Shown in pieces: positions 1 to 8,672 of a stretch of 64,000 nt of DNA. The translations under genes were made by a program, and so were the position numbers. Each line of letters begins with the position of its first letter. Position 1 is the first letter of the stretch. The stretch is from Moorena producens 3L (GTDB lineage Bacteria; Cyanobacteriota; Cyanobacteriia; Cyanobacteriales; Coleofasciculaceae): positions 255,398-319,397 of the forward strand of contig NZ_GL890825.1 of assembly GCF_000211815.1 (NCBI RefSeq), in the 5' to 3' direction. The notes below the pieces were generated by a model, which saw only the letters and a program-made list of their open reading frames with translations, was not told the DNA's origin and did not search any database.

Positions 1-481
1 ATAGTGAAATCTTTTTTGTTAATTTCCTGAGTTGATATAAAAATCGTAATTGTTCTTTACAAAATTCCTTTTTTTGATGTAATTATCTAGATACATTGTC
101 ATTCATAACATTAAGATGATTTATATGTCAATATATGTCAAGTTTTCTCTTGCTCTTGATAGGCTTTAACTACAGCCTTAATAGTATCATGATTTTCCTT
201 TCTTTCAATTATTTCTCTTGTAACTTTAACAGATTGGTGTAACCTATAAGCATAAGATTTTCTTAACTTTATAAAGTTTTGTTGAATTAAGTAACAAAAA
301 CACCTTAGCCCACCGCTACCGGGAGGGAGCATGTCATTTTTGCTGGGGGGGCGACATGAATGGCTATAAAGCTGACAGAACAAGCGCGGGTTGACTGACA
401 AAACTAATCAACCACTTACTGGTAGGTTTGTATTCTGAATTCCAGTCGATAGTCGTTTATCCTGAAGGGGTGACATGGAAG
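1..481. other. Left-edge stretch without a convincing gene
   Basis: This is AT-rich sequence at the window edge. An 87-codon minus-strand frame (138-401) exists, but its N-terminal half is Pro/Gly/Ser junk and it lacks a ribosome-binding site. Its C-terminal half is Lys/Glu-rich and could be the tail of an old gene. No RNA gene or terminator was seen. Confidence 0.4.
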
Positions 482-592
482 CTAGAATGTAACCATAATA
501 AGCGACCTAGCTCTTATACCTCGTAAATAATACTCCAGTTTATTGGGATTTAAGCTCATTAACTCCTTCACCAAATCCCAAAACGACTCCAT
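482..592 (-). CDS. Possible 36-aa small ORF or gene remnant
   Basis: A short minus-strand frame starts at ATG 592 and ends with TAG at 482. It encodes an acidic N-terminus (MESFWDLVKEL...) followed by a basic tail. The same frame stays open for some codons upstream of the ATG, so this could equally be a fragment of a longer decayed gene, plausibly an old transposase. No family is recognised and there is no clear ribosome-binding site. Confidence 0.2.
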   Translation of the reverse strand: MESFWDLVKELMSLNPNKLEYYLRGIRARSLIMVTF

Positions 593-683
593 AAAACTCA
601 CCCAAGTTTGACCATATAAGCTGACAGGGCGCTTGTCGCCCCGTCAGGAAAACGGCTGTAAGATTTACTTAATCAAAAGTCTC

Positions 684-1376
684 TCAAACCAGCACTAATA
701 AAGACTCAAAATTCTTCAATTTCTTAGCTTCATTATTATTAGCATATCCATAGACGCGAGGAAGTTGCTTAGTGCTTAAAAGTACTTTTCTGACCTCAGA
801 GTTGGATACATTACTTAGGTTTCTGCCAGAAAGAAGAGCAGTAATGGCAGCTATCCCCAATGCCTGACCAACACCAGCATTGAATTCCACAATTCTACCA
901 GCGGATGAAGCAAACCCTTGAAAACCAGAACCAGGACTAACAACGGTTAAATTAGGAACTGTCTTAATTTGGGCATGCTGGATGCCAATGTTGAAAATTG
1001 GCTTACTAAAACTTACACTTTTTATCCCGTTCTCAGAGGCTCTGTTACCAAGACCTTCGATACCACCGCGCACATCAAAATGATAGCCAAAGGTTCCCAA
1101 AGCAGACCAATTCGGTGTGCCACCTAAGAGCATTTGGGAGCCATAGAGAGGGTCTACTACACCAGTAATATTGCCTGCATGGCGGATATAAAGTTCAGAT
1201 GCTGGCTTAACGGCTTTCGCTCCGATACCCTTTAGCCAAGTTTCCACGAAATTCATCTCTTCGAGAATCTTAGCAGAGGGTTTAGCACCTGCTTTAGCAA
1301 ATTCCTCTGCTTCACTGCCATTGACCTTACACAGGAGGGCATTCCAGGAAAGCCTACCCCCTGGAAGAATTGCCAC
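684..1376 (-). pseudogene. C-terminal remnant of an FAD-dependent oxidoreductase
   Basis: The 230 codons resemble the C-terminal part of the large FAD-dependent oxidoreductases often annotated as xanthan-lyase-like. Visible landmarks are YIRHAGNITGVVDPL, a GG..NWSALGTFGYHFD stretch, a GGIEGLG turn and the final SAGR..EFNAGVGQALGIAA segment typical of FAD-fold C-termini. The N-terminal GxGxxG dinucleotide-binding region is absent. The frame opens with GTG at 1376, immediately beside transposon debris and a 44-bp palindrome. A different frame just upstream (ATG at 1378) encodes a Trp/Phe-rich stretch that may belong to the same protein, suggesting a frameshift near the break. I infer that a gene of 600 or more codons lost its 5' part. 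Confidence 0.55.
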
Positions 1377-1397
1377 ATTGCCTTCATCTGTTCGCCT

Positions 1398-1516
1398 TCC
1401 TGGAGACTCCCGCTATAATCGCGAGATTTAGCGGTGAGAGGAAAGGTCAGAAGTTCCCTTAGAATAGTGGTTTGTTCGCGAACAAACCACTATTCTAAGG
1501 TTTCGTCTCCGGAAGG
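1398..1516. repeat. Nested inverted repeat with a perfect 44-bp palindrome
   Basis: 1457-1500 is a perfect palindrome (22-bp arms, no loop, centre TTCG|CGAA). It is nested inside imperfect outer arms: CCTTCCTGGAGAC near 1398 opposes GTCTCCGGAAGG near 1505. Between them, 1409-1435 resembles the right-end hairpin of the downstream tnpB element (CCCGCTATAATC...GATTTAGCGG), so it may be a decayed end of a related element. The block separates the broken oxidoreductase from tnpB. Confidence 0.7.
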
Positions 1517-1564
1517 ACAGAGTTTGAATTTTGTCTTGAAAGTTCACATTTAATATCTTACAAT

Positions 1565-2746
1565 GTGAATATGACTGAAAAAGCTTACCGTTACCGTTTT
1601 TACCCAACCTCTGAACAGGAGAACCTGTTGAGAAGAACTTTAGGCTGTGTAAGGCTGGTTTACAACAAAGCCTTAGACGCTAGAACCAAAGGATGGTACG
1701 AAAACCAAAAACGGATTAGTTACAAAGAAACTTCCTCAATGTTGACAGGATGGAAAAAACAGGATGACTTATTTTTCTTAAATGAAGTTAGCTGTGTACC
1801 ACTTCAACAGGGATTGAGACATCTTCAAACCGCTTTTACTAATTTCTTTGCAGGTCGAACAAAATATCCGAACTTCAAGAAAAAACGTAACGGTGGTAGT
1901 GCAGAATTGACAAAATCGGCATTTAAATGGAAAGACAATCAAATTTATCTGGCTAAATGCAAAGAACCTTTACCTATTCGTTGGAGTCGTCAATTACCTA
2001 AAAACTGCAATCCAAGTACCGTTACGGTCAGCTTAGATCCATGCGAACGGTGGCATATCTCAATTAGATTCAATGACTATAGAGACTTGAGCTTGCCTCC
2101 AAAGGATAAACAAATTGGTTTTGACTTGGGGATTACCAGTTTAATCACGACCAGTAACGGCGACAAAATTCCTAATCCCAAGCATTTTAAAAAACTAAAG
2201 AAAAAATTAGCTAAATACCAAAAAGCTTTGTCACGAAAACAAAAAGGTTCTAACAATCGTTACAAGGCAAGATTAAAGGTAGCTAAGATACACGCAAAAA
2301 TCAAGGATGCTAGAAGAGATTTTACTCACAAGCTAACCACTCAACTGGTCAAAGAAAACCAATTGATTGTGTTCGAGGATTTAGCGGTGAAAAATATGGT
2401 GAAAAATTACAAACTAGCTCAGGTAATCAGTGATGCTAACTGGGGTGAAATAATCCGTCAGGTCAAATATAAATCAGAATGGTACAACCGTAAAGCTATT
2501 TCCATTGACAGATGGTTTCCCAGTACTAAGTTGTGTTCTGTATGCCTTAATCGTGTGGAATCTTTGCCTCTGAGTATCCGGGAATGGGATTGCCCATCTT
2601 GTAACGCTCACCATGATCGCGATATTAATGCATCAATTAATATCTTGGCGGCAGGGCTTGCCGTGTCAGTCTGTGGAGCGACTGTAAGACCTGAAGAGAG
2701 TAAGTCTCGGAAGGCTAGTGCTAAGAAGCAGAAACCTAAGTCGTGA
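1565..2746 (+). CDS. tnpB: TnpB, IS200/IS605-type RNA-guided nuclease
   Basis: This 393-aa protein has every landmark of TnpB, the RuvC-like, RNA-guided nuclease ancestral to Cas12. There is an N-terminal Arg/Lys-rich part with YRYRFYPT and a first RuvC Asp in GFDLGITSL (about residue 189). The catalytic Glu lies in VFEDLAV, a four-Cys zinc ribbon is formed by CSVC and CPSC, and the final RuvC Asp is in HDRDINASINI. The length is typical and no internal stop is present, so it could be active. The start is GTG 1565, or ATG 1571 two codons later. No tnpA partner is adjacent, so transposition would depend on a TnpA elsewhere. The guide RNA would be expected to cover the 3' end of the gene and the right-end hairpin. 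Confidence 0.92.
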   Translation: MNMTEKAYRYRFYPTSEQENLLRRTLGCVRLVYNKALDARTKGWYENQKRISYKETSSMLTGWKKQDDLFFLNEVSCVPLQQGLRHLQTAFTNFFAGRTKYPNFKKKRNGGSAELTKSAFKWKDNQIYLAKCKEPLPIRWSRQLPKNCNPSTVTVSLDPCERWHISIRFNDYRDLSLPPKDKQIGFDLGITSLITTSNGDKIPNPKHFKKLKKKLAKYQKALSRKQKGSNNRYKARLKVAKIHAKIKDARRDFTHKLTTQLVKENQLIVFEDLAVKNMVKNYKLAQVISDANWGEIIRQVKYKSEWYNRKAISIDRWFPSTKLCSVCLNRVESLPLSIREWDCPSCNAHHDRDINASINILAAGLAVSVCGATVRPEESKSRKASAKKQKPKS

Positions 2747-2798
2747 GTCTTAGGAATCCCTCGTTATAATCTTTGATTTAACGAGGGAGGATGTCAAC
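2700..2798 (+). ncRNA. Probable reRNA (omega RNA)/right end of the tnpB element
   Basis: Just after the tnpB stop, CCCTCGTTA (2758-2766) pairs perfectly with TAACGAGGG (2779-2787) across a 12-nt loop, followed by AGGATGTCAAC. A subterminal hairpin at this position is the usual right-end structure of IS200/IS605 elements. In characterised TnpB systems the guide RNA spans the gene's 3' end and this hairpin, with the guide just beyond the end. The hairpin is seen directly; the RNA and its limits are inferred. Confidence 0.5.
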
Positions 2799-3224
2799 AC
2801 CAAATCCAATCACATCGTAAGAACGTTCTTGATTACTGGCCATCTTTCCCTCACCCCAATTCCTGAACAACTTGATGAACTGATAATTCTAGTGTTCTAT
2901 AGCTGTCGGATATTGACAGTACCCTTCGGGGTACTATTGATTTTCACTATTTATTCAAATTAACTTCTTGGTGGTGGGAATCGAGAAGAGTGATTTTTCG
3001 GAATTTTCCTACATTCTCGATCAGGGCTACTAGGGGGAGAGTGGGAGGGTGCATCTCATATTTGTAAAAAAGAAGGGGAAGTGTGGGAAGTGTGGGGAGT
3101 GTAGGAATTTTCGCGGGAATTTTTGCCTAATTGCAAAAGCAAGGGATGCGCCGACCTGAGGGGGTTTCCCCCACTCGCGCTTTGCCTCAAGACAGTGAGA
3201 TGCACCACGGTAATCTTAGCCTGC
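2799..3224. other. Gene-free gap with small hairpins and a repeat B relic
   Basis: A short hairpin (AGTACCC TTC GGGGTACT) lies at about 2919-2936. 3140-3195 is a diverged copy of repeat family B (GGGGGTTTCCCCCACTCGC followed by a CTCAAGAC end). A GTGTGGGAAGTGTGGGGAGTG stutter sits near 3078. No convincing gene was seen. Confidence 0.6.
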
Positions 3225-3860
3225 TCAGTACTTATTTGCTACAACGAGATAGCTACCATAGATTGACATCAACGGAAAATGCCAACCTAAATACTGGGAT
3301 ACCCTACCTGATCCATATAATTTAACTCCTGAGAATCCATGCATTTGCAATCTCAATCGCAGAACTTCTGGAAAATGCTGAGTTAAATGGCTGACACCGT
3401 AAACTGACATTCCAATGATTTTATTTTTTATGTAATTAGGATTGGGAGTGGTAAGCAACAGCCTTCCGCCAATCTTCAACACTCTTTGGAATTCACATAA
3501 TGTTTTATCTACATCGGCAGGATACAGGTGTTCAAGAAACTCACCAGCAGTAATCACATCAAAAAATCGATCTTCCATAGGTATGTCTGTTGAAAGACCA
3601 TAGACTTTTTGTGAATAGCACTCAGGCAAAACATCTAATCTTTCTTGTACACAATCAAGACCAAATAATGTCAGGTTCGGGTTCAACTCCTTAAAACGTA
3701 ATCCACCTCTACCCGTATTGCAACCTACATCAAGAATCTTTACAGCTCCTTTCTGAAAAAAACTGAAGAATTGTTCGTACCTTTTCAAAGTAAAAGGGTC
3801 GTGTTCTGAACGATTTTGTTGAACATTCTGAACTTCGTACTTCTTATGCAGATTGACCAT
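3225..3860 (-). CDS. Class I SAM-dependent methyltransferase
   Basis: This 211-aa protein has a Rossmann-fold methyltransferase core. Motif I is ILDVGCNTGRGG (about residues 42-53), the acidic motif II is LFGLD, and FFDVITAGEFLEHLYP is the post-motif with the typical EhL element. VLKIGGRLLLTTPNPN is motif III and strand 5. This is a Methyltransf_11/23-like layout, usual for small-molecule or glycan-associated methyltransferases; the substrate cannot be read. The gene stands alone between mobile-element remnants, which suggests acquisition or isolation by rearrangement. The start at ATG 3860 gives a normal full-length protein. Confidence 0.8.
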   Translation of the reverse strand: MVNLHKKYEVQNVQQNRSEHDPFTLKRYEQFFSFFQKGAVKILDVGCNTGRGGLRFKELNPNLTLFGLDCVQERLDVLPECYSQKVYGLSTDIPMEDRFFDVITAGEFLEHLYPADVDKTLCEFQRVLKIGGRLLLTTPNPNYIKNKIIGMSVYGVSHLTQHFPEVLRLRLQMHGFSGVKLYGSGRVSQYLGWHFPLMSIYGSYLVVANKY

Positions 3861-3905
3861 GTTTGCTTCTCCAATTCAACATAGACATGACTAAACTCCA
3901 AAGCG

Positions 3906-4232
3906 TTACTGAATTACGGGATGAATCAGGGATAGACAGGTATTTGCCTCGGTGGCACCGGCACCTCCGGCTAACTTCAGGTAATGCACTAACAGTCCTA
4001 TCGAATGCTTCAGCATTTCTACTGACTTCGAGTAACACAAAGTCTTGGGATGTAGCCGAGCCAGATCGTGCCTCAATCGAGTGAAATCACCCGAACCTCG
4101 GGTCATATACAACTTGTTGACGATATCTGGTCTCCATCCGGGATGTAGTTGGGATACACCTTGAAACCATCTGTAACATACAACAAACACTGCCACAAAC
4201 GCTTCGTACGCCCACACCAGTTCAAAGGTCAT
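3906..4232 (-). pseudogene. IS1-family transposase fragment
   Basis: The 108-codon frame carries LRHDLARLHPKTLCYSKS followed by VEMLKHSIGLLVHYLK. This resembles the C-terminal part of IS1-type DDE transposases (the (T)LR...LxRKTLxYSKS block). The N-terminal zinc-finger/HTH half and most of the catalytic core are missing, and the sequence before the block does not look like transposase. It therefore appears to be a 3' remnant. A hairpin plus T-run lies just beyond its 5' side. Confidence 0.5.
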
Positions 4233-4265
4233 TGTACTACGGTCTCCGATTCCCTAAGCTAGAAT

Positions 4266-4315
4266 ACCAGGTTCCAACTGGTTGACGGCTGTCGGGACCA
4301 GAACCTGGTTTTTTT
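4266..4315 (+). terminator. Terminator-like hairpin with T-run
   Basis: ACCAGGTTC (4266-4274) pairs with GAACCTGGT (4301-4309) and is followed by seven T residues (4309-4315). The form is that of an intrinsic terminator on the plus strand, but no plus-strand gene ends nearby, so it may be the end of the adjacent IS relic. Confidence 0.5.
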
Positions 4316-4449
4316 AGACCCTACTATGGGCTTGCAACTCCGAAAAGTTCCCCCAGTTCTGGAGTATAGTTTGGGTCATATAGCGCTACGCGCAAGTCAG
4401 AAGTTAGAAGTCAGAAGTCAAAAGTAAGCTATGAATAAGTTTCGGAGTT

Positions 4450-4556
4450 TAGGAGCGATGCAGAGGTGCGACCCGTGGCGAATTTAATTCGCCAACGGAA
4501 AGCGCACCTAAGCGGTCTTGGGGGTTTCCCCCACTCGCTATTGCATCAAGACAATG
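4450..4556. repeat. Repeat B with a nested copy of repeat C
   Basis: The outer unit is repeat B: GCGATGCAG on the left, then GCGGTCTTGGGGGTTTCCCC, ACTCGCTATTGCATCAAGAC on the right. Inside it lies repeat C, an inverted unit running from AGGTGCGACCCGTGGCGAAT to AAAGCGCACCT around AATTTAATTCGCC. One repeat inserted in another shows sequential accumulation. Confidence 0.7.
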
Positions 4557-4668
4557 TCAAACATCTGAATGCGTAGTGCTATAAGCATCCGGAAGCAGCC
4601 CACCCACCTGCACGGGCCGAGGTGATGATGGTTGTATGATGAAACCCATTGACCATTTTTGAATTTGG

Positions 4669-4815
4669 GTAAGCATTCAGCCGTTCGCGTAGCTTGCGCC
4701 TATGTGCAATGCGCAATGCGCAAACGGGAGAATTTAATAGTTCGATATTAATCAGAATTGAAAGTCTGGGGAAAAGCCCTTGGCCTAGCGGATTGGCTGA
4801 TAGCTGAATGCTTAC
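4669..4815. repeat. Composite repeat D, copy 1
   Basis: The element is bounded by GTAAGCATTCAGC on the left and GCTGAATGCTTAC on the right, an exact 13-bp inverted repeat. The interior holds GC-rich palindromic repeat sequence (TTCGCGTAGC..., TTGGCCTAGCGG). It shares ends with copies near 11.6, 27.0, 29.1, 38.1 and 52.5 kb. Confidence 0.7.
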
Positions 4816-4828
4816 ACTTCAACTTAAC

Positions 4829-5178
4829 AACCTTGGCCAAAGGCCACGCGCTTCGCAGCAAAGCGGGACGAAGTCCATCGCGTTCAACTTAACAACCTTG
4901 GCCAAAGGCCACGTGATCGCGTTCAACTTTCAACCGTTCAACCTTCAACCGTTCAACCGTTCAACCGTTCAACCTTCAACCGTTCAACCTTCAACCGTTC
5001 AACCTTCAACCGTTCAACCTTCAACCGTTCAACCTTCAACCGTTCAACCTTCAACCGTTCAACCTTCAACCGTTCAACCTTCAACCGTTCAACCGTTCAA
5101 CCTTCAACCTTCAACCGTTCAACCTTCAACCTTCAACCTTCAACCTTGGCCTAAAGGCCACGCTACGCGAACAATCTT
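4829..5178. repeat. Tandem TTCAACC repeat array flanked by repeat A
   Basis: About 200 bp (4920-5145) alternates TTCAACC and TTCAACCG, giving a 15-bp period repeated around ten times. Copies of palindromic repeat A (TTGGCC...GGCCACGC) flank the array near 4836, 4900 and 5146. The long Val-Gln-Pro-Ser-Thr frame that runs through it is a by-product of the period and not a gene. Confidence 0.85.
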
Positions 5179-5190
5179 CAACCCTTGAAA

Positions 5191-6738
5191 TTAGCCCCCA
5201 ATTCCCAGCCTTCCTGCCAAAGCGGGATTAATGGGAATCAGAGTTGCGACCATTAAAAACAACGCCAATAACCCCCACAATGCTCGAGTATCATCGAGTT
5301 CGGTAATTTCATTGAGGCTAGGACGCTCCAAACCCCGCTGCAAGAACAAAATCAAGATTCCCCAGTACAAAATTATGGGATTGGCTGGATTGATTAAGGC
5401 CAAAATCCCCAAAATCACTAAGGTGGCAATGGTAGTAAGTCGAGCAGTTTTGCGTCCGTAGATAGCTTGGACAATTCGCCCACCATCTAGTTGTCCTGCG
5501 GGCATTAGGTTCAAGGCTGTTATGGTTAAACCTAGCCAACCGACAATGGTGAGAGGGTGAACATCCACTAAAGACTCTTGGATAGCACTACCAAGCACTA
5601 ACTTTGCCAGCCCTCCGACTAAAATTGACCCTTGGAAGAATTCCACTGGCACCTGAAAAGCACTGCCTTGATGAGAAAGGACTAATCCTGAAATCAGCAT
5701 CACTAGAGACACTACACCACCTACGGCTGGTCCGGCTATGGAAATATCAAATAATACTTTTCGATTGGGTAATAGGGATTCGAAGCGAACCATAGCACCA
5801 AATGAGCCGATTTGCAAGCTGGGAAGGAAAAAGGGTAGGCTGAGGCGAACGTCGTGAGCTTTGGCTTGCCACCAGTGACCGAGTTCATGGGTAATGAGAA
5901 CTATCCAAATTCCGATGGTAATCGGTAAGGCTTCCCGAAACCGTTCAGGTTCACTGAATAAATCAAAGTCAAGCAGTAACCCAGATACTTCTAAAGTGGT
6001 GAAAAATGTCGCAATTACCAGGACAAGGGCTAATATTTTTTGCGGAACTGTAGTGGTTCGTGGGTCATTGGTACTGGGCAAGATAATGACAACTGGTTTC
6101 CCTTCTGGATTATCGACTAAAAATAGCCGATAGCGATCGCTTAATTTTTCCTCTAGATTAGCTGACAAACGAGAATGTACCAATTCGGCATCGTTTCCCC
6201 GCAGATTGCCTGTAAAAATTGCCCCTTCCTGATATTTTATAGTTTCCGTAGCAAAGAACGTATCAATCCCAAAAATCCCTTTAATAACTTGTAGGTCTTC
6301 ATCAGGAATTGTAGCTACTCCGATCCTGGTGGTATTCGGACCCTCGGATACGGCAGTTAAATTTTTGTAAGCTGCAGTATCTTGCTCCTCAGACTTTTGG
6401 GCATCCTTGCTTTGTTGTTGCTCCTCGAACAGTTTGGTGGCACGCTCCCGCCAAACTTCATCTTGACCTGCTGCACGTAAGAGCCTGCCCAAGTAGATGT
6501 ATAGGCCGGTGGAAGCGACTAGCAGAAATAGGATCCCAACGATATTCAGGTAAATTCCCATGCTGACTAAGCCAAAGAATAATAGCCAGGGCAGTGTCAA
6601 GACTACTGACTGCAACCAGGCTAAAATTCCTAGCTTGCCGTAAGAACGAGCGCGGTTATAGCCCCAACCTAGAACACCGAGGGCTACGAGTATGATCACC
6701 AAAGTGACAGTAGTCTCTGATCCGTTAAACATTATCAA
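5191..6738 (-). CDS. EGY-type site-2 protease (M50 intramembrane metalloprotease)
   Basis: This 515-aa polytopic protein has the zinc motif HELGH (about residues 283-287) in a membrane segment. The second metal site is LMPAGQLDGGR (about 408-418), equivalent to the NPDG motif of S2P enzymes. The GNLRG motif near residue 175, followed by a soluble stretch, is characteristic of plant/cyanobacterial EGY proteins. The first 90 residues hold about three hydrophobic helices, then a charged Glu/Gln segment, and the C-terminal half is a multi-helix catalytic core. EGY enzymes act in thylakoid or plasma membranes; the substrate here is unknown. Its ATG overlaps the murQ stop by 4 bp, so the two are translationally coupled. 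Confidence 0.9.
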   Translation of the reverse strand: MIMFNGSETTVTLVIILVALGVLGWGYNRARSYGKLGILAWLQSVVLTLPWLLFFGLVSMGIYLNIVGILFLLVASTGLYIYLGRLLRAAGQDEVWRERATKLFEEQQQSKDAQKSEEQDTAAYKNLTAVSEGPNTTRIGVATIPDEDLQVIKGIFGIDTFFATETIKYQEGAIFTGNLRGNDAELVHSRLSANLEEKLSDRYRLFLVDNPEGKPVVIILPSTNDPRTTTVPQKILALVLVIATFFTTLEVSGLLLDFDLFSEPERFREALPITIGIWIVLITHELGHWWQAKAHDVRLSLPFFLPSLQIGSFGAMVRFESLLPNRKVLFDISIAGPAVGGVVSLVMLISGLVLSHQGSAFQVPVEFFQGSILVGGLAKLVLGSAIQESLVDVHPLTIVGWLGLTITALNLMPAGQLDGGRIVQAIYGRKTARLTTIATLVILGILALINPANPIILYWGILILFLQRGLERPSLNEITELDDTRALWGLLALFLMVATLIPINPALAGRLGIGG

Positions 6739-7673
6739 TTCAATTTTGATGGAGTACTAGTTTGTTTCCAACTTTGGAGAGCGGCCCTGAGATCACTTTG
6801 GTTTTGCTCTAGGAAGCTGGCTCCCTCTAGCTGGTCTAATCCTGTCCAGTACATTAGTAGCGCTAGTTTTACCTGCCTGCCACTGCGCTCTAGTAAGTGA
6901 GCGCAGTCTTCTCGGCTGAGGTTGGTCAGGTCTTTGAGGATGCGCAGGGCTCGGTCATGAAGTTTCTTGTTGGTCACTGCCACATCTACCATGCGATTGC
7001 CGTAGACTTTGCCAAGCTTTACCATCGCTCCTGTAGAAAGGATGTTCAAGGCCATTTTAGTGACAGTACCGGCTTTGAGGCGAGTAGAGCCAGCTAGGAC
7101 TTCCGGACCAACTAGCAGCCGAATATCAATATCAGCATCAATACTGACCTGTTCAGGGGGGACACAAGCGATCGCAATCGTGGTTGCGCCCCGCCCTCGT
7201 GCCTCTTGGAGTGCGCCGTGGACAAAGGGTGTGGTCCCACCTGCGGTAATGCCTACCACCACATCTAGGTCATGTACCCGGCGATGGGCGATCGCTTTTG
7301 CACCATCTTCCTGTCGGTCTTCCAAATCTTCAGAACTCCGCACCAACGCCCCTGCTCCTCCAGCAATGATCCCTTGGACTAGGTCTGGGGGTGTACAAAA
7401 GGTGGGGGGACATTCGGCAGCATCGAGGACTCCCAAGCGTCCACTGGTACCAGCTCCCACGTAGAAGAGGCATCCTCCTTGACGCAATGCCTTTGCAGTG
7501 CAGTCAATGGCTTGAGCTAGCTCGCTACGAGCTGCTGCGATCGCATCTAGGGTTTTGGTATCCTCTTGATTAAATAGATCGACTAACTCTAGGGATGTCA
7601 GCTGGTCAAGGTTCTGACTATTGGGATTAATCTGTTCGGTCAGTAGATGTCCCCGTTGTTCTAAATTTTGCAT
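6735..7673 (-). CDS. murQ: N-acetylmuramic acid 6-phosphate etherase
   Basis: MurQ cleaves the lactyl ether of MurNAc-6-phosphate, giving GlcNAc-6-phosphate and D-lactate in cytoplasmic muropeptide recycling. The 312-aa length is normal. The SIS domain shows YVGAGTSGRLGVLDAAECPP (about residues 71-90) with the catalytic Glu in AAECPPTF. It also has GGTTPFVHGAL and the family signature GNRMVDVAVTNKKL. The gene is first in a two-gene minus-strand unit with the site-2 protease. No murP or anmK is nearby. Confidence 0.95.
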   Translation of the reverse strand: MQNLEQRGHLLTEQINPNSQNLDQLTSLELVDLFNQEDTKTLDAIAAARSELAQAIDCTAKALRQGGCLFYVGAGTSGRLGVLDAAECPPTFCTPPDLVQGIIAGGAGALVRSSEDLEDRQEDGAKAIAHRRVHDLDVVVGITAGGTTPFVHGALQEARGRGATTIAIACVPPEQVSIDADIDIRLLVGPEVLAGSTRLKAGTVTKMALNILSTGAMVKLGKVYGNRMVDVAVTNKKLHDRALRILKDLTNLSREDCAHLLERSGRQVKLALLMYWTGLDQLEGASFLEQNQSDLRAALQSWKQTSTPSKLN

Positions 7674-7679
7674 TATATT

Positions 7680-7975
7680 ATTTAGTCATTGGTTGAAGGT
7701 TGAAGGTTGAAGGTTATTTGGTTGAAGGTTATTTGGTTTAAGGGTTTAAGGTTGTTCGCTTAGCGTGGCCTTTTGGGCAAGGTTGTTCGCCTTTGGCGTT
7801 CCCTTAGGGTAGTTTGTTTGCCTAGGGTGGCCTTTTGGCCAAGGTTATTTGCCTTTGGCGTTCGGTGAAGGATAGGTTGTTTAGTTGTTTGGTTGTTCGC
7901 CTTTGGCGTTCGGTGAAGGATAGGTTGTTTGGTTGTTTGGTTGACGGCTGAAGGTGGACGGTTCAAATGTATTCC
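7680..7975. repeat. Repeat field: GGTTGAA heptamers and repeat A copies
   Basis: The gap between murQ and the DUF3110 gene is filled with GGTTGAAGGTT-type tandem units, TTGTTTGG stutters, and palindromic units built on GCGTGGCCTTTTGG and TTCGCCTTTGGCGTTC. A minus-strand frame (7760-7966) runs through it and encodes only repeated peptide, so it is not a gene. Confidence 0.85.
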
Positions 7976-7991
7976 TCAAATTTTTATCAGC

Positions 7992-8390
7992 TTACAATAA
8001 ATTTTCCAACTGACGGCGAATGCGGTCTAGATCTGATATTTCTGATTCTTCGGTTTTCTTGAGGTCAGGTTCTTCGGTTTTCTTGAGGTCAGGTTGCCAA
8101 TCCGTCTTTTCTAGATTTGTTTCCGGTGGCATGGCCAACATTCCTTCACTAACCAACTCCGACTCATAACCAGCCGATTGGCAAAACTCCTCAATCTCTT
8201 CTAGATCGATAGCTTCCACGGTGGGTGTTGGGAAATCCTGAGCTTCGAGCAATAAAGCAAAGCGGGTAGCATCGTCTTCTTTTTCAAACATCAATACCGT
8301 TTGCTTATCGCCAATTTGGATAGTGTGAATTCCCTCGTTTTCTGTCCGGGCATTAAATAAAAGGACGTATACTTGCTTAGGTGCCATCAT
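7992..8390 (-). CDS. DUF3110 domain protein
   Basis: This is a small acidic cytoplasmic protein (132 aa). The N-terminal domain (residues 5-80) matches the DUF3110 pattern of cyanobacteria and plastids: YVLLFNAR..NEGIHTIQ, LMFEKEDDATRFALLLEAQD and LEEIEEFC. The function of the family is unknown to me. The C-terminal 35 residues contain the tandem peptide DLKKTEEPDLKKTEE, encoded by a duplicated 24-bp unit (about 8045-8095). This looks like local repeat expansion after the folded domain. Confidence 0.8.
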   Translation of the reverse strand: MMAPKQVYVLLFNARTENEGIHTIQIGDKQTVLMFEKEDDATRFALLLEAQDFPTPTVEAIDLEEIEEFCQSAGYESELVSEGMLAMPPETNLEKTDWQPDLKKTEEPDLKKTEESEISDLDRIRRQLENLL

Positions 8391-8672
8391 AAATCTTATA
8401 TAACCTTAAGTAATCGTTATTTTTTAATTGTTTTTATAGGATATCTGATACCATTTTGCTTTAATGCCAGGGAGAGATAGCAGGAGGGCCAAGACAGGCA
8501 AGAGGGGCAATAAAAAATGGTCTATTTGTAGCATTCTTTGAGCTACTTGATTAATAATTCCACTACAATGCCACTGCTAAACCATCTTAGCAGCAACTGA
8601 GCTATCACCACGCTCCCCATTTAGCACGCTCCCCACTTAGGACTGACCCACTCTCCGACTCAGTCTCAGGAC

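Noticed and set aside
138..401. 87-codon minus-strand frame
   Set aside because: It lacks a ribosome-binding site and its first half is not protein-like; kept only as a note.
3863..4084. 73-codon plus-strand frame opposite the IS1-like fragment
   Set aside because: The minus strand carries the transposase-like sequence; this is its shadow.
4808..5188. 126-codon frame rich in VQPST
   Set aside because: It reads through a 15-bp tandem array plus repeat A and has no protein-like composition.
7009..7464. 151-codon plus-strand frame opposite murQ
   Set aside because: It is antisense to a well-supported gene, with Pro/Ala/Ser-rich shadow composition.
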